A DNA stretch of 39,534 nucleotides from Mycolicibacterium sp. (lineage in GTDB: Bacteria; Actinomycetota; Actinomycetes; Mycobacteriales; Mycobacteriaceae): assembly GCF_016462545.1 (NCBI RefSeq), contig NZ_JAEMTA010000050.1, positions 1 through 39,534 on the forward strand, given 5' to 3'. Below the pieces are notes generated by a model, which had not been told where the DNA came from, did no database searches, and saw only the letters and a program-made list of their open reading frames with translations. The position numbers were made by a program, and so were the translations under genes. Of the stretch, positions 15,086 to 22,798 are shown piece after piece; the stretch's first letter is position 1, and every line of letters starts with the position of its first letter.

Positions 15086-16525
15086 ATGAGATTTCTCGAG
15101 GGGCACAATCCCCCCTACGACCTGACCTACAACGACGTCTTCGTCGTGCCGGGCCGTTCCGACGTGACCTCCCGGTTCGACGTGGACCTCTCGACCGTCG
15201 ACGGCTCCGGCACGACCATCCCCGTGGTCGTCGCCAACATGACCGCGGTCGCCGGTCGCCGGATGGCCGAGACGGTGGCGCGACGCGGCGGCATCGTCGT
15301 TCTGCCGCAAGATCTTCCGGCGTCGGCAGTGCGCGAGATGGTCGAGTTCGTCAAGAGTCGGGATCTGGTCGTCGACACCCCGGTCACCCTGTCGCCGGAG
15401 GACTCGGTGTCCGACGCCACCGCGCTGATCCACAAACGCGCGCACGGTGCCGCCGTCGTGGTCGATCAGGACGGCAAGCCGGTCGGCCTGGTCACCGTCG
15501 CCTCGTGTCAGGGCGTCGACCGGTTCGCGCGGGTGCGCGACGTCGCGCTCTCCGACTTCGTCACCGCACCGGTCGGGACCGATCCGCGCGCGGTCTTCGA
15601 CCAGCTCGAGCACAGCCCGGTCGGGGTGGCCGTGATGACCGCGCCCGACGGCCGCCTCGCCGGCGTCCTGACCCGCACCGGCGCCGTCAGGGCGGGTATC
15701 TACGCGCCCGCCGTCGATGACTCCGGTCGCCTGAGGATCGCCGCCGCGGTCGGCATCAACGGCGACGTCGCGGCCAAGGCGACGGCGTTGGCCGAGGCGG
15801 GGGCCGACCTGCTGGTGGTCGATACCGCGCACGGCCATCAGCTCAAGATGCTCGACGCGATCAAGGCGGTCTCGTCGCTGGATCTCGGACTGCCGCTGGC
15901 GGCGGGCAACGTGGTGTCGGCCGAGGGGGCACGCGACCTGATCAGTGCAGGCGCCTCGATCGTCAAGGTGGGCGTCGGCCCTGGCGCGATGTGCACCACG
16001 CGGATGATGACGGGGGTCGGGCGGCCGCAGTTCTCCGCAGTGGTCGAATGTGCTTCTGCGGCAAGGCAACTGGGCGGTCACGTCTGGGCGGATGGCGGAG
16101 TCAGGCATCCGCGCGACGTGGCTCTCGCGCTCGCCGCGGGCGCCTCGAACGTGATGATCGGCTCCTGGTTCGCGGGCACCTACGAGTCGCCGGGCGATCT
16201 GCTCTACGACCGCGAGGACCGGTCGTACAAGGAGAGCTACGGCATGGCGTCCAAGCGGGCGGTCGCGGCCAGGACCGTGGGCGACAGTCAGTTCGACCGG
16301 GCCCGCAAGGCGCTGTTCGAGGAGGGCATCTCGACCTCGCGGATGGAACTGGACCCGACCCGCGGTGGCGTGGAGGACCTGCTCGACCACATCACGTCCG
16401 GCGTACGAAGCACCTGCACCTACGTGGGAGCGTCGACGCTGGCCGAGCTCCACGAGAAGGTCGTCCTCGGCGTGCAGTCCGCCGCCGGGTTCGCCGAAGG
16501 GCACCCCCTGCCGTCAGGCTGGTGA
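15086..16525 (+). CDS. guaB1: GuaB1, CBS-domain GMP reductase (IMPDH-family)
   Basis: 479 residues from ATG 15086 (seven bases after gnd1), identical in length to Rv1843c. An open frame from 15050 would overlap gnd1 and add 12 atypical residues. The (beta/alpha)8 IMPDH/GMPR barrel has VKVGVGPGAMCTTRMMTGVGRPQ, holding the catalytic Cys loop. A CBS pair is inserted at about residues 95-205. The M. smegmatis homologue has been shown to be an NADPH-dependent GMP reductase controlled by purine nucleotides rather than an IMP dehydrogenase, and I follow that. Pairing with NADPH-forming gnd1 makes metabolic sense. Confidence 0.9.
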   Translation: MRFLEGHNPPYDLTYNDVFVVPGRSDVTSRFDVDLSTVDGSGTTIPVVVANMTAVAGRRMAETVARRGGIVVLPQDLPASAVREMVEFVKSRDLVVDTPVTLSPEDSVSDATALIHKRAHGAAVVVDQDGKPVGLVTVASCQGVDRFARVRDVALSDFVTAPVGTDPRAVFDQLEHSPVGVAVMTAPDGRLAGVLTRTGAVRAGIYAPAVDDSGRLRIAAAVGINGDVAAKATALAEAGADLLVVDTAHGHQLKMLDAIKAVSSLDLGLPLAAGNVVSAEGARDLISAGASIVKVGVGPGAMCTTRMMTGVGRPQFSAVVECASAARQLGGHVWADGGVRHPRDVALALAAGASNVMIGSWFAGTYESPGDLLYDREDRSYKESYGMASKRAVAARTVGDSQFDRARKALFEEGISTSRMELDPTRGGVEDLLDHITSGVRSTCTYVGASTLAELHEKVVLGVQSAAGFAEGHPLPSGW

Positions 16526-16553
16526 CGCGGCGCTGCGTGAGGGCTCACTCGGC

Positions 16554-16559
16554 TAGGAT
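16554..16559 (+). promoter_or_regulatory. -10 promoter element before the CNNM operon
   Basis: TAGGAT fits the TANNNT consensus. It lies 28 bases past the guaB1 stop and 39 bases before the first start codon of the small ORF. It implies separate transcription of the CNNM genes. Confidence 0.4.
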
Positions 16560-16592
16560 TGGCCCATCTCGTCGCCGATCGAAAGGGAAAAC

Positions 16593-16715
16593 GTGCCGCA
16601 GGCACCCGCCGAGGCCCCGGAACCTGAACGGGCCTCCTCGGAGCCATCCGACGCCGAACCCTGCAGTAGGCAGCCGGGCCCAGTGCCCGGCGCCCGTCGT
16701 GCGAGGCTCCGATGA
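16593..16715 (+). CDS. Small ORF (40 aa) translationally coupled to the CNNM gene
   Basis: GTG start preceded by AAAGGGA at good spacing. The 40 residues are rich in Pro, Glu and Ala, with one Cys (DAEPCSRQPG), and end in an Arg-rich tail (GARRARLR). Its TGA overlaps the next ATG (ATGA), the standard coupling arrangement. It has no membrane segment or domain that I recognise. It may be a leader peptide that sets translation of the membrane protein, or noncoding leader with a chance frame. Confidence 0.4.
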   Translation: MPQAPAEAPEPERASSEPSDAEPCSRQPGPVPGARRARLR

Positions 16716-18094
16716 GCCTGGCCCTCAGCCTGATCGCCTTTCTGCTGCTCACGGCGGGGACGGCACTGTTCGTCGCCGCGGAATTCTCCCTCACCGCCCT
16801 GGAACGAAGCACGGTCGAGTCCAACGCCAAGACCGGCGGCTGGCGGGACAAGTACGTCCAGAAGGCGCACCGTTCGCTGTCGTTCCAGCTGTCCGGCGCA
16901 CAGCTCGGCATCTCGATCACGACCCTGGCGACCGGTTATCTGGCCGAACCCGTCGTCGCCCGGCTACTGCACGCCCCGCTGACTGCGATGGGCGTCCCCG
17001 CGCGCATGCTCGACGGCTTCTCCCTGGCGCTGGCGCTGCTCATCGCCACGTCGGTGTCGATGATCTTCGGTGAGCTGGTACCCAAGAACCTCGCCGTCGC
17101 CAAGCCGCTGCCGACCGCCCGCTGGGCCGCGCCCCTGCAGTGGTGGTTCTCCCGAATCCTGACCCCGGCGATCAAGGTCACCAACGGCACGGCCAACTGG
17201 ATTCTGCGGCGGCTCGGCATCGAACCCGCCGAGGAATTGCGATCCGCCCGCTCGCCGCAGGAACTGGTGTCGCTGGTGCGTACCTCCAAGCGCAGCGGTT
17301 CGTTGGACGCGAGCACGGCCGATCTCGTCGACCGCTCGCTGCAGTTCGGCGAGCGTTCCGCAGAGGAACTGATGACGCCGCGGTCGAAGATCGAGGCGCT
17401 GCACGTCGACGCCACCGTCGCGGACCTGGTTCTCAAGGCCATCGAGACCGGTTTCTCCCGATTCCCCATCACCGACGGCGACCTGGACGAGACGGTCGGC
17501 ATCGTGCACGTCAAGCAAGCGTTCACCGTGCCGGTGGCCGAGCGGGCCAGCACCCAGCTCTCCGCAATCGCACGTCCCGTCGCGACGGTGCCGTCGAGTC
17601 TGGACGGAGATGCGGTGATGACCCAGATCCGCGCCAACGGCTTGCAGACCGCCCTCGTGGTCGACGAATACGGCGGCACGGCGGGCATGGTCACCGTCGA
17701 GGACCTCATCGAGGAGATCGTCGGCGACGTCCGCGACGAGCACGACGACGCCACGCCCGACGTGGTGGAAGTCCGCGATGGGTGGCGGATTTCGGGTCTG
17801 CTGCGCATCGACGAGGTACAGACCGAGACACCGTTCCGGCCCGCCGAGGGCGAATACGAGACGATCGGTGGCCTCATCCTCCAAGAGCTCGGACACATCC
17901 CCGAGCCGGGCGAGGTGGTCGAGCTCGTCGAGTTCGACCCCGACGGTCCGGTGGATGATCCGGTGCACTGGCAGGCGACCGTCATCCAGATGGACGGCCG
18001 GCGCATCGACACCCTCGAGCTGACCGAGCTGGGCCGCCGCGGGAAGCCCGGCAAGTCGGACGAGTCGGACCGGTCCGAAAGGAGGAAGGAGTAG
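16712..18094 (+). CDS. CNNM/CorC-type membrane protein with CBS pair (Rv1842c-like)
   Basis: 460 residues. An N-terminal CNNM (DUF21) membrane domain covers residues 1-170 (FVAAEFSLTALERS, FQLSGAQLGISITTLATGY, SMIFGELVPKNLAVAKP). A CBS pair spans about 215-335 (ELMTPRSKIEALHVD, FPITDGDLDETVGIVHVKQ, DEYGGTAGMVTVEDLIEEIVGDVRDE). A C-terminal CorC_HlyC transporter-associated domain follows. Relatives are linked to divalent cation (Mg/Co) homeostasis and membrane integrity; the ion cannot be read from sequence. It ends one base into the start of the next paralogue. Confidence 0.88.
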   Translation: MSLALSLIAFLLLTAGTALFVAAEFSLTALERSTVESNAKTGGWRDKYVQKAHRSLSFQLSGAQLGISITTLATGYLAEPVVARLLHAPLTAMGVPARMLDGFSLALALLIATSVSMIFGELVPKNLAVAKPLPTARWAAPLQWWFSRILTPAIKVTNGTANWILRRLGIEPAEELRSARSPQELVSLVRTSKRSGSLDASTADLVDRSLQFGERSAEELMTPRSKIEALHVDATVADLVLKAIETGFSRFPITDGDLDETVGIVHVKQAFTVPVAERASTQLSAIARPVATVPSSLDGDAVMTQIRANGLQTALVVDEYGGTAGMVTVEDLIEEIVGDVRDEHDDATPDVVEVRDGWRISGLLRIDEVQTETPFRPAEGEYETIGGLILQELGHIPEPGEVVELVEFDPDGPVDDPVHWQATVIQMDGRRIDTLELTELGRRGKPGKSDESDRSERRKE

Positions 18095-19146
18095 TGGGAT
18101 CCGACGTCTTCGGCGTGCTCCTCACCGTGCTGCTGCTCGCCCTCAACGCGTTCTTCGTGGGGTCTGAGTTCGCCCTGATCTCGGCCCGGCGCGACCGCCT
18201 GGAAGCTCTTGCCGAACAGGGCAAGAAGAGTGCCGTCACCGTCATCAGGGCGGGCGAGCGGCTGTCGCTGATGTTGGCCGGCGCCCAGCTGGGCATCACG
18301 ATCTGCTCGATCCTGCTGGGTCGGGTCGGTGAGCCCGCGGTCGCCCATCTCCTGGAAGTTCCGTTCGGCGTCGTGGGAATTCCGGACTCGATACTGCACA
18401 CGGTCTCGTTCCTGATCGCGCTCGGCGTCGTGGTCACATTGCACGTCCTTCTCGGTGAGATGGTGCCGAAGAACATCGCGATCGCGGGACCGGAGTCCGC
18501 GGCGATGTTGCTGATCCCGCCGTACCTGGTCTACATGCGACTGGCCAAGCCGTTCATCGCGTTCTACAACTGGTGCGCCAACACGACGCTGCGATCGTTC
18601 GGTGTGGAACCCAAGGACGAACTCGACGTGACGGTGTCGACGGTCGAGTTGTCGGAGATGATCGCCGAATCCCTCTCGGAGGGGCTCCTCGACCCCGAGG
18701 AGCACGGCAGGCTCACGCGGGCGCTGCAGGTGCGCACCCACGTCGTCGCCGACGTGGCGATCCCGCTCGGTGACATCAGGGCGGTTCCCGTCGCAGGCCC
18801 GGGGCAGGGACCCACCGTCGCGGCGATCGAACGGGCGCTCGTCGACACCGGCTACTCCCGATTCCCCGTCACCGACACCACCGGCGCCTTCATCGGTTAC
18901 CTGCACATCAAGGACGTGCTCTCGCTGATGGACGACCTGGATGCGGTGGTCGATTCGTCGGCGGTGCGCGCGCTTCCACGGCTCGCGTCTTCCCTGTCGG
19001 TACCCGAGGCACTGTCGCGACTGCGGCGCGACAACAGCCACCTTGCCCTCGTCACCACCGATGACCGGGTGACTGCCGTCGTGGCCTTGGAGGACCTGGT
19101 CGAGGACCTGGTGGGGACGGTGCGCGACGGGACGCACCGTGTCTGA
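18094..19146 (+). CDS. Second CNNM/CBS membrane protein (Rv1841c-like)
   Basis: 350 residues, paralogous to the preceding protein. The CNNM domain has FFVGSEFALISARRDRLEAL, LMLAGAQLGITICSILLGRVGEPAVAHLLE and LLGEMVPKNIAIAGPES. A CBS pair follows (SRFPVTDTTGAFIGYLHIKD; LVTTDDRVTAVVALEDLVEDLVGTV). The CorC_HlyC domain of its partner is missing. GTG at 18094 shares one base with the upstream TAG, so the two are probably co-translated, perhaps as a heterodimer. It overlaps the next gene by eight bases. Confidence 0.87.
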   Translation: MGSDVFGVLLTVLLLALNAFFVGSEFALISARRDRLEALAEQGKKSAVTVIRAGERLSLMLAGAQLGITICSILLGRVGEPAVAHLLEVPFGVVGIPDSILHTVSFLIALGVVVTLHVLLGEMVPKNIAIAGPESAAMLLIPPYLVYMRLAKPFIAFYNWCANTTLRSFGVEPKDELDVTVSTVELSEMIAESLSEGLLDPEEHGRLTRALQVRTHVVADVAIPLGDIRAVPVAGPGQGPTVAAIERALVDTGYSRFPVTDTTGAFIGYLHIKDVLSLMDDLDAVVDSSAVRALPRLASSLSVPEALSRLRRDNSHLALVTTDDRVTAVVALEDLVEDLVGTVRDGTHRV

Positions 19147-20026
19147 GACGTGCCTCGAGCACCCCGTGCTCGACGAGTGCGACTGGCAGGGGCGCGAACT
19201 CCGTCACCTCGAGCGGGCAGACGAGTTCCTCGGGCCACACCGGGAGCGTGCCCGGCGCGGCGAAGCACATCCGGTGTGGGACTTCCTCTTCAGCTACTAC
19301 AGCCTGCGGCCTCGACTGCTGCGTCGCTGGCACGCCGGTTACGGTACGGCTCTCGACGGCGCGTCGGCGGAGCGCTTCCTCGGTCGGGCGGGCTACGTCC
19401 GGCAGGGCACTTCGGTCACCGTCTCCCGGGAGTACCTGCGGACCCGCATCGAGACGGTGGAGTTCATCGCGGCGTTGTCGAGGGCCGTCGCCGATCGGCC
19501 CGCGCGGTTTAATTGCTTCGGCCTCCACGAGTGGGCGATGGTGTACCGCGCGCCCGAGGTACGCCACGGCCAGGTGCCGCTTCGGCTCGGCGCTGCGGGC
19601 ACCGATGCGGTGGTCGAGTCGATGCCGTTGCGGTGCAGCCACTTCGATGCCTATCGCTTCTTCACCCAGGCGGCATCGCCGCGAAATGCCGACACTCTCA
19701 GTCGCGACACACAGATCGCCACCGAACAGCCAGGCTGCGTGCACGCCAACATGGATCTGTACAAGTGGTGCTACAAGCTCGGCCCACTCGTGCCGTCCGA
19801 ATTGCTGATGGACGGCCTGGAGCTGGCGTCTCGGGCGCGAGCACTGGACATGCGGGCCAGCCCCTACGACCTGGTCGCCTACGGCCTCGCACCGATCACT
19901 GTCGAAACCTCTTCGGGCCGAGCCGAATACGCCCGTGCACAGCAAGCTCTTGCCGAACGCGCAGCTCCCTTGCGGGCAGCGCTGGTTGGCTGGTGCGGCG
20001 AGCTGCTGGAGGCCGCAGAAGGCTGA
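19139..20026 (+). CDS. Conserved actinobacterial protein of unknown function
   Basis: 295 residues from GTG 19139, overlapping the end of the CNNM gene by eight bases. I do not recognise a named domain. Related proteins are, I believe, sometimes labelled 3-methyladenine DNA glycosylase, but I see no helix-hairpin-helix or catalytic Asp motif to support that. Notable conserved-looking segments are HPVWDFLFSYYSLRPRLLRRWHAGYG, FNCFGLHEWAMVYR, LRCSHFDAYRFF, ANMDLYKWCYKLGP and ASPYDLVAYGL. It is aromatic-rich with several His, Cys and Asp, which could bind a metal or cofactor. It has no signal peptide or membrane helix. The lipoprotein gene starts six bases later. Confidence 0.75.
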   Translation: MSETCLEHPVLDECDWQGRELRHLERADEFLGPHRERARRGEAHPVWDFLFSYYSLRPRLLRRWHAGYGTALDGASAERFLGRAGYVRQGTSVTVSREYLRTRIETVEFIAALSRAVADRPARFNCFGLHEWAMVYRAPEVRHGQVPLRLGAAGTDAVVESMPLRCSHFDAYRFFTQAASPRNADTLSRDTQIATEQPGCVHANMDLYKWCYKLGPLVPSELLMDGLELASRARALDMRASPYDLVAYGLAPITVETSSGRAEYARAQQALAERAAPLRAALVGWCGELLEAAEG

Positions 20027-20032
20027 GAATCG

Positions 20033-21295
20033 ATGAGGCGAACCGCTCGAGTGTGGACGGCATCGGCGTGTGCCGCCGTCCTGCTCGCCGGCTGCGGCGG
20101 ACACCCGGCGGAACCCGAACCGGCACACGCGGGACCTCCGAGGGGCCCGTCGCTGGCCGCTGACTTCAGCGGCTCCGGACCGGGCACATTGGTCTCGGCC
20201 GAGGGTCTCGTCGACCTCGACCCGCAACTGCGGGCCGCGACATCGGTATCGGCACGGATCGTCTACGTGTCGACGTCCGGCATCAACGACAGTCACGCCC
20301 TGGTGTCGGCGACGGTCTTCGCGCCGAGCGGCCCGCCTCCCCCCGACGGGTGGAGGATCGTCGCACTGGCGCACGACGCCACGGGAATCGAGCCGGAATG
20401 CGCACCCTCGGCCTCACCGACGCTGCTCGGGATGGCTGCTCGGATCACGCCCCTGGTCGAGGCCGGTTACCTGGTGGTGGCCACGGATTACCAGGGGCTT
20501 GGCCTGCGCGGCACCGACCGGGCGAAGGCCGACGAGACGATCGGGCCCTTCAACGGCTATCACCCGTTCCTGGACTCCACGACCGAGGGGTACAACGTGA
20601 TCGACTCGGTCAGGGCCGCGCGCAAACTGGTTCCCACGGCGTCGGCGAACGTCATCGCGTGGGGTACGGGCCAGGGTGGGCAGGCGGTGTGGGCCGCCAA
20701 CGAGTTGGCGGCTGACTACGGCGGCACGTTGAGATTCCTGGGTGTGGTCACAGATGCCCCGACCGTCGCACTGGACTGGCTGGCGGACGGGGCCGCGCGC
20801 GGTGACCTCACGAAGCAACAGGCAGCGACGCTGCAGCAATTCCTGGCCGCAACGGGCAAGGAGTACGGCGACTTCGATGTCGACCCCTACCGACACGGGG
20901 TGGTGAAGGACGACTGGGATGCGCTCAGTTCCTGCTGGGGGCCGTCGAGCACGGACCGCGACCGCCTGATCCAGCAGATCGGGCCAGGCGACTTGCGGCC
21001 GGACACGCCGGACGCGACGCAGGTTCTGCTCGGCTACCTGAGGAAGACGTCGCTACCGCAGGCCCGTGCCCTGGCGCCGATGTTGGTGATACCGGATGCG
21101 CCGGACGGTCTGATCCCCCAGCCGCAGACGGACACGGCCATCGCGCGGGCCTGCGCCCTCGGTGACGACATCGTGTTCGGCGTGCCGCACGACCCCGCCG
21201 ATCCGACCGAGGCGATGGGGTGGATCGCCGACCAATTCAATGGCGCTGCCGGACACGACGATTGCCCGGCGTCCGCGTCCGCCGACCCGGCCTGA
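20033..21295 (+). CDS. Lipoprotein of the secretory lipase (alpha/beta hydrolase) family, nucleophile Ser replaced
   Basis: 420 residues. The signal peptide ends in a lipobox (LLAG-Cys21), so the protein is probably lipid-anchored at the cell surface. Downstream sequence follows the LIP/secretory lipase family (GWRIVALAHDATGIEPECAPS, LVVATDYQGLGLRG, GYNVIDSVRAARKLVPTASANV). The nucleophile elbow, normally GxSxGG, reads G211-T-Gly213-Q-GG here, so the serine is absent. A later strand (APMLVIPDAPDGLIPQ) carries an Asp at the acid position. It is either inactive or works through another residue. It sits between an unknown protein and a membrane esterase on the same strand. Confidence 0.82.
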   Translation: MRRTARVWTASACAAVLLAGCGGHPAEPEPAHAGPPRGPSLAADFSGSGPGTLVSAEGLVDLDPQLRAATSVSARIVYVSTSGINDSHALVSATVFAPSGPPPPDGWRIVALAHDATGIEPECAPSASPTLLGMAARITPLVEAGYLVVATDYQGLGLRGTDRAKADETIGPFNGYHPFLDSTTEGYNVIDSVRAARKLVPTASANVIAWGTGQGGQAVWAANELAADYGGTLRFLGVVTDAPTVALDWLADGAARGDLTKQQAATLQQFLAATGKEYGDFDVDPYRHGVVKDDWDALSSCWGPSSTDRDRLIQQIGPGDLRPDTPDATQVLLGYLRKTSLPQARALAPMLVIPDAPDGLIPQPQTDTAIARACALGDDIVFGVPHDPADPTEAMGWIADQFNGAAGHDDCPASASADPA

Positions 21296-21342
21296 CGTGC
21301 TCACTCAGCATATTCACGAGCACGTTTGCGATACCTGGTCTG

Positions 21343-22707
21343 GTGGATGTCTCCCTGACGCACGGCTGGTTGCCACTCGCCTTTCAGTTCGGCGCCGCGA
21401 TCGTGCTGGTCGTCGCGATCGGCTGGCGCACCAGGATGTGGCGTCTCACGTGGGTGTCGGTCGCATTCGCCGCAGGTGTGGGTCTCGTCGCCGTCGTGTA
21501 CTGGTTCATCACCTACGAGGACTGGGCGGGCAATCCCACGGCCGTGGTGCCGTGGCCGTGGCTCGGCGTCACGGGAGTGGCGATGGTCGTCGCCGCCGCG
21601 GGCTGGCGACACGCCCGTTGGTGGCGCCGGGGCGCCTCGTTGCTCGCGATTCCGTTGTGCGCAGCGTGCGTCGCACTCGGTGTGAATGCATCGACCGGTT
21701 ATCTGCCGACCGTCGGTTCGGCGTTGGGGCGGGCCACGGGAGCTGCCCTGCCGAGTGAGACGAACGAGGCCGGCGCGCTGGACATGCGCCGGCGGCACGT
21801 CCGACCGACCGCGGGCACGCTGGTATCGGTCGCGATCGGCAACCAGGCGTCCGGTTTCCGGCACCGCGACGAGCTCGTGTACCTGCCGCCGGCGTGGTTC
21901 GACGACGATTCCCCGCCTCGACTCCCTGCCATCGTCATGGCGGGCGGTGAGTTCGGTCACCCCACGGACTGGCCCATGGCGGGCGGAGCCCGCCAGACCG
22001 CCGACGACTTCGCGGCCGCTCACGGCGGCGAAGCCCCGATCCTGGTATTCATCGACACCGGCGGACAATTCGGCAATGACACCGAGTGCGTGAACGGCGT
22101 GCGCGGCAACGCCGCCGACCACATCACGAAAGACGTCGTGCCGTTTGTCATCTCGCATCTCAACGCGAGCCCGGACCCAGCGCAATGGGGCTTCGTCGGA
22201 TGGTCCGCAGGCGGAACCTGTGCCCTGACGACGACGGTGATGCACCCCGATCTTTTCACCGCCTTCGTCGACATCGACGGAGAACTGGGGCCCACTGCAG
22301 GCTCGAGAGATCAGACGATAGACCGGCTCTTCGGCGGCAACGCGGCGACATTCGCGGCCTTCGATCCCGCATCGGTCATGACGGCGCACGGGCAGTACAG
22401 CGGTGTCGCAGGCTGGTTCGCCGTCTCGGCCGAAGGGCCGACCACCTACCACGCCGCAGGCTCCGAACCGCCGCCCGACCCGAATCCGGTCGACCTCGAT
22501 CCCGAGGACCACCTTGCCGTCGCAGCGCATCTATGCCCGCTGGCCAGCAGCGACGGCATCCCCTGCGCGGTGGTGCCGGTAGCCGGAGAGCATGACTTCA
22601 CTTCCGCAGCAGGCGTCTTCACCGCGGCGCTGCCCTGGCTCGCGGGCCGCCTCGGCACGCCCGGCGCACCGTTGGTGCCGTTGCCGGGCGCCGCCCCCAC
22701 GTCGTGA
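21343..22707 (+). CDS. Membrane-anchored esterase (alpha/beta hydrolase, antigen 85/esterase D-like)
   Basis: 454 residues from GTG 21343, the first in-frame start outside the upstream gene. The frame is open back to 21220, but that part overlaps the lipoprotein gene. The N-terminal ~130 residues contain four hydrophobic helices (LPLAFQFGAAIVLVVAIGW; VSVAFAAGVGLVAVVYWF; WLGVTGVAMVVAAAGW; GASLLAIPLCAACVALGV). An extracytoplasmic alpha/beta hydrolase domain follows with the nucleophile elbow GWSAGG (Ser288), a GGEFGHPTDW oxyanion region, and VAGEHDFTSA as the His site. This four-helix plus esterase layout is known in corynebacterial and mycobacterial envelope esterases. The substrate is unknown. 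Confidence 0.8.
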   Translation: MDVSLTHGWLPLAFQFGAAIVLVVAIGWRTRMWRLTWVSVAFAAGVGLVAVVYWFITYEDWAGNPTAVVPWPWLGVTGVAMVVAAAGWRHARWWRRGASLLAIPLCAACVALGVNASTGYLPTVGSALGRATGAALPSETNEAGALDMRRRHVRPTAGTLVSVAIGNQASGFRHRDELVYLPPAWFDDDSPPRLPAIVMAGGEFGHPTDWPMAGGARQTADDFAAAHGGEAPILVFIDTGGQFGNDTECVNGVRGNAADHITKDVVPFVISHLNASPDPAQWGFVGWSAGGTCALTTTVMHPDLFTAFVDIDGELGPTAGSRDQTIDRLFGGNAATFAAFDPASVMTAHGQYSGVAGWFAVSAEGPTTYHAAGSEPPPDPNPVDLDPEDHLAVAAHLCPLASSDGIPCAVVPVAGEHDFTSAAGVFTAALPWLAGRLGTPGAPLVPLPGAAPTS

Positions 22708-22756
22708 CCTTCGTCGCGGCCGTGGCGCGATCGATTCCACGCCGATCGGCTGGGAA

Positions 22757-22770
22757 TTACCCACGGGTAA
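22757..22770 (+). promoter_or_regulatory. Palindromic operator candidate over the glcB promoter
   Basis: TTACCC-AC-GGGTAA has perfect 6-bp arms. It overlaps a TANNNT-type -10 (TAAGCT, 22768-22773) and lies 29 bases before the glcB ATG. The location suits a repressor site. I do not recognise it as a RamB or CRP/GlxR site. Confidence 0.45.
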
Positions 22771-22798
22771 GCTGGTTCGACGCTTGAGAGAGGAAATC

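Noticed and set aside
16936..19137. 733-codon open frame on the minus strand opposite the two CNNM genes
   Set aside because: Low-complexity Arg/Asp/Ser composition, and the opposite strand encodes two recognised proteins.
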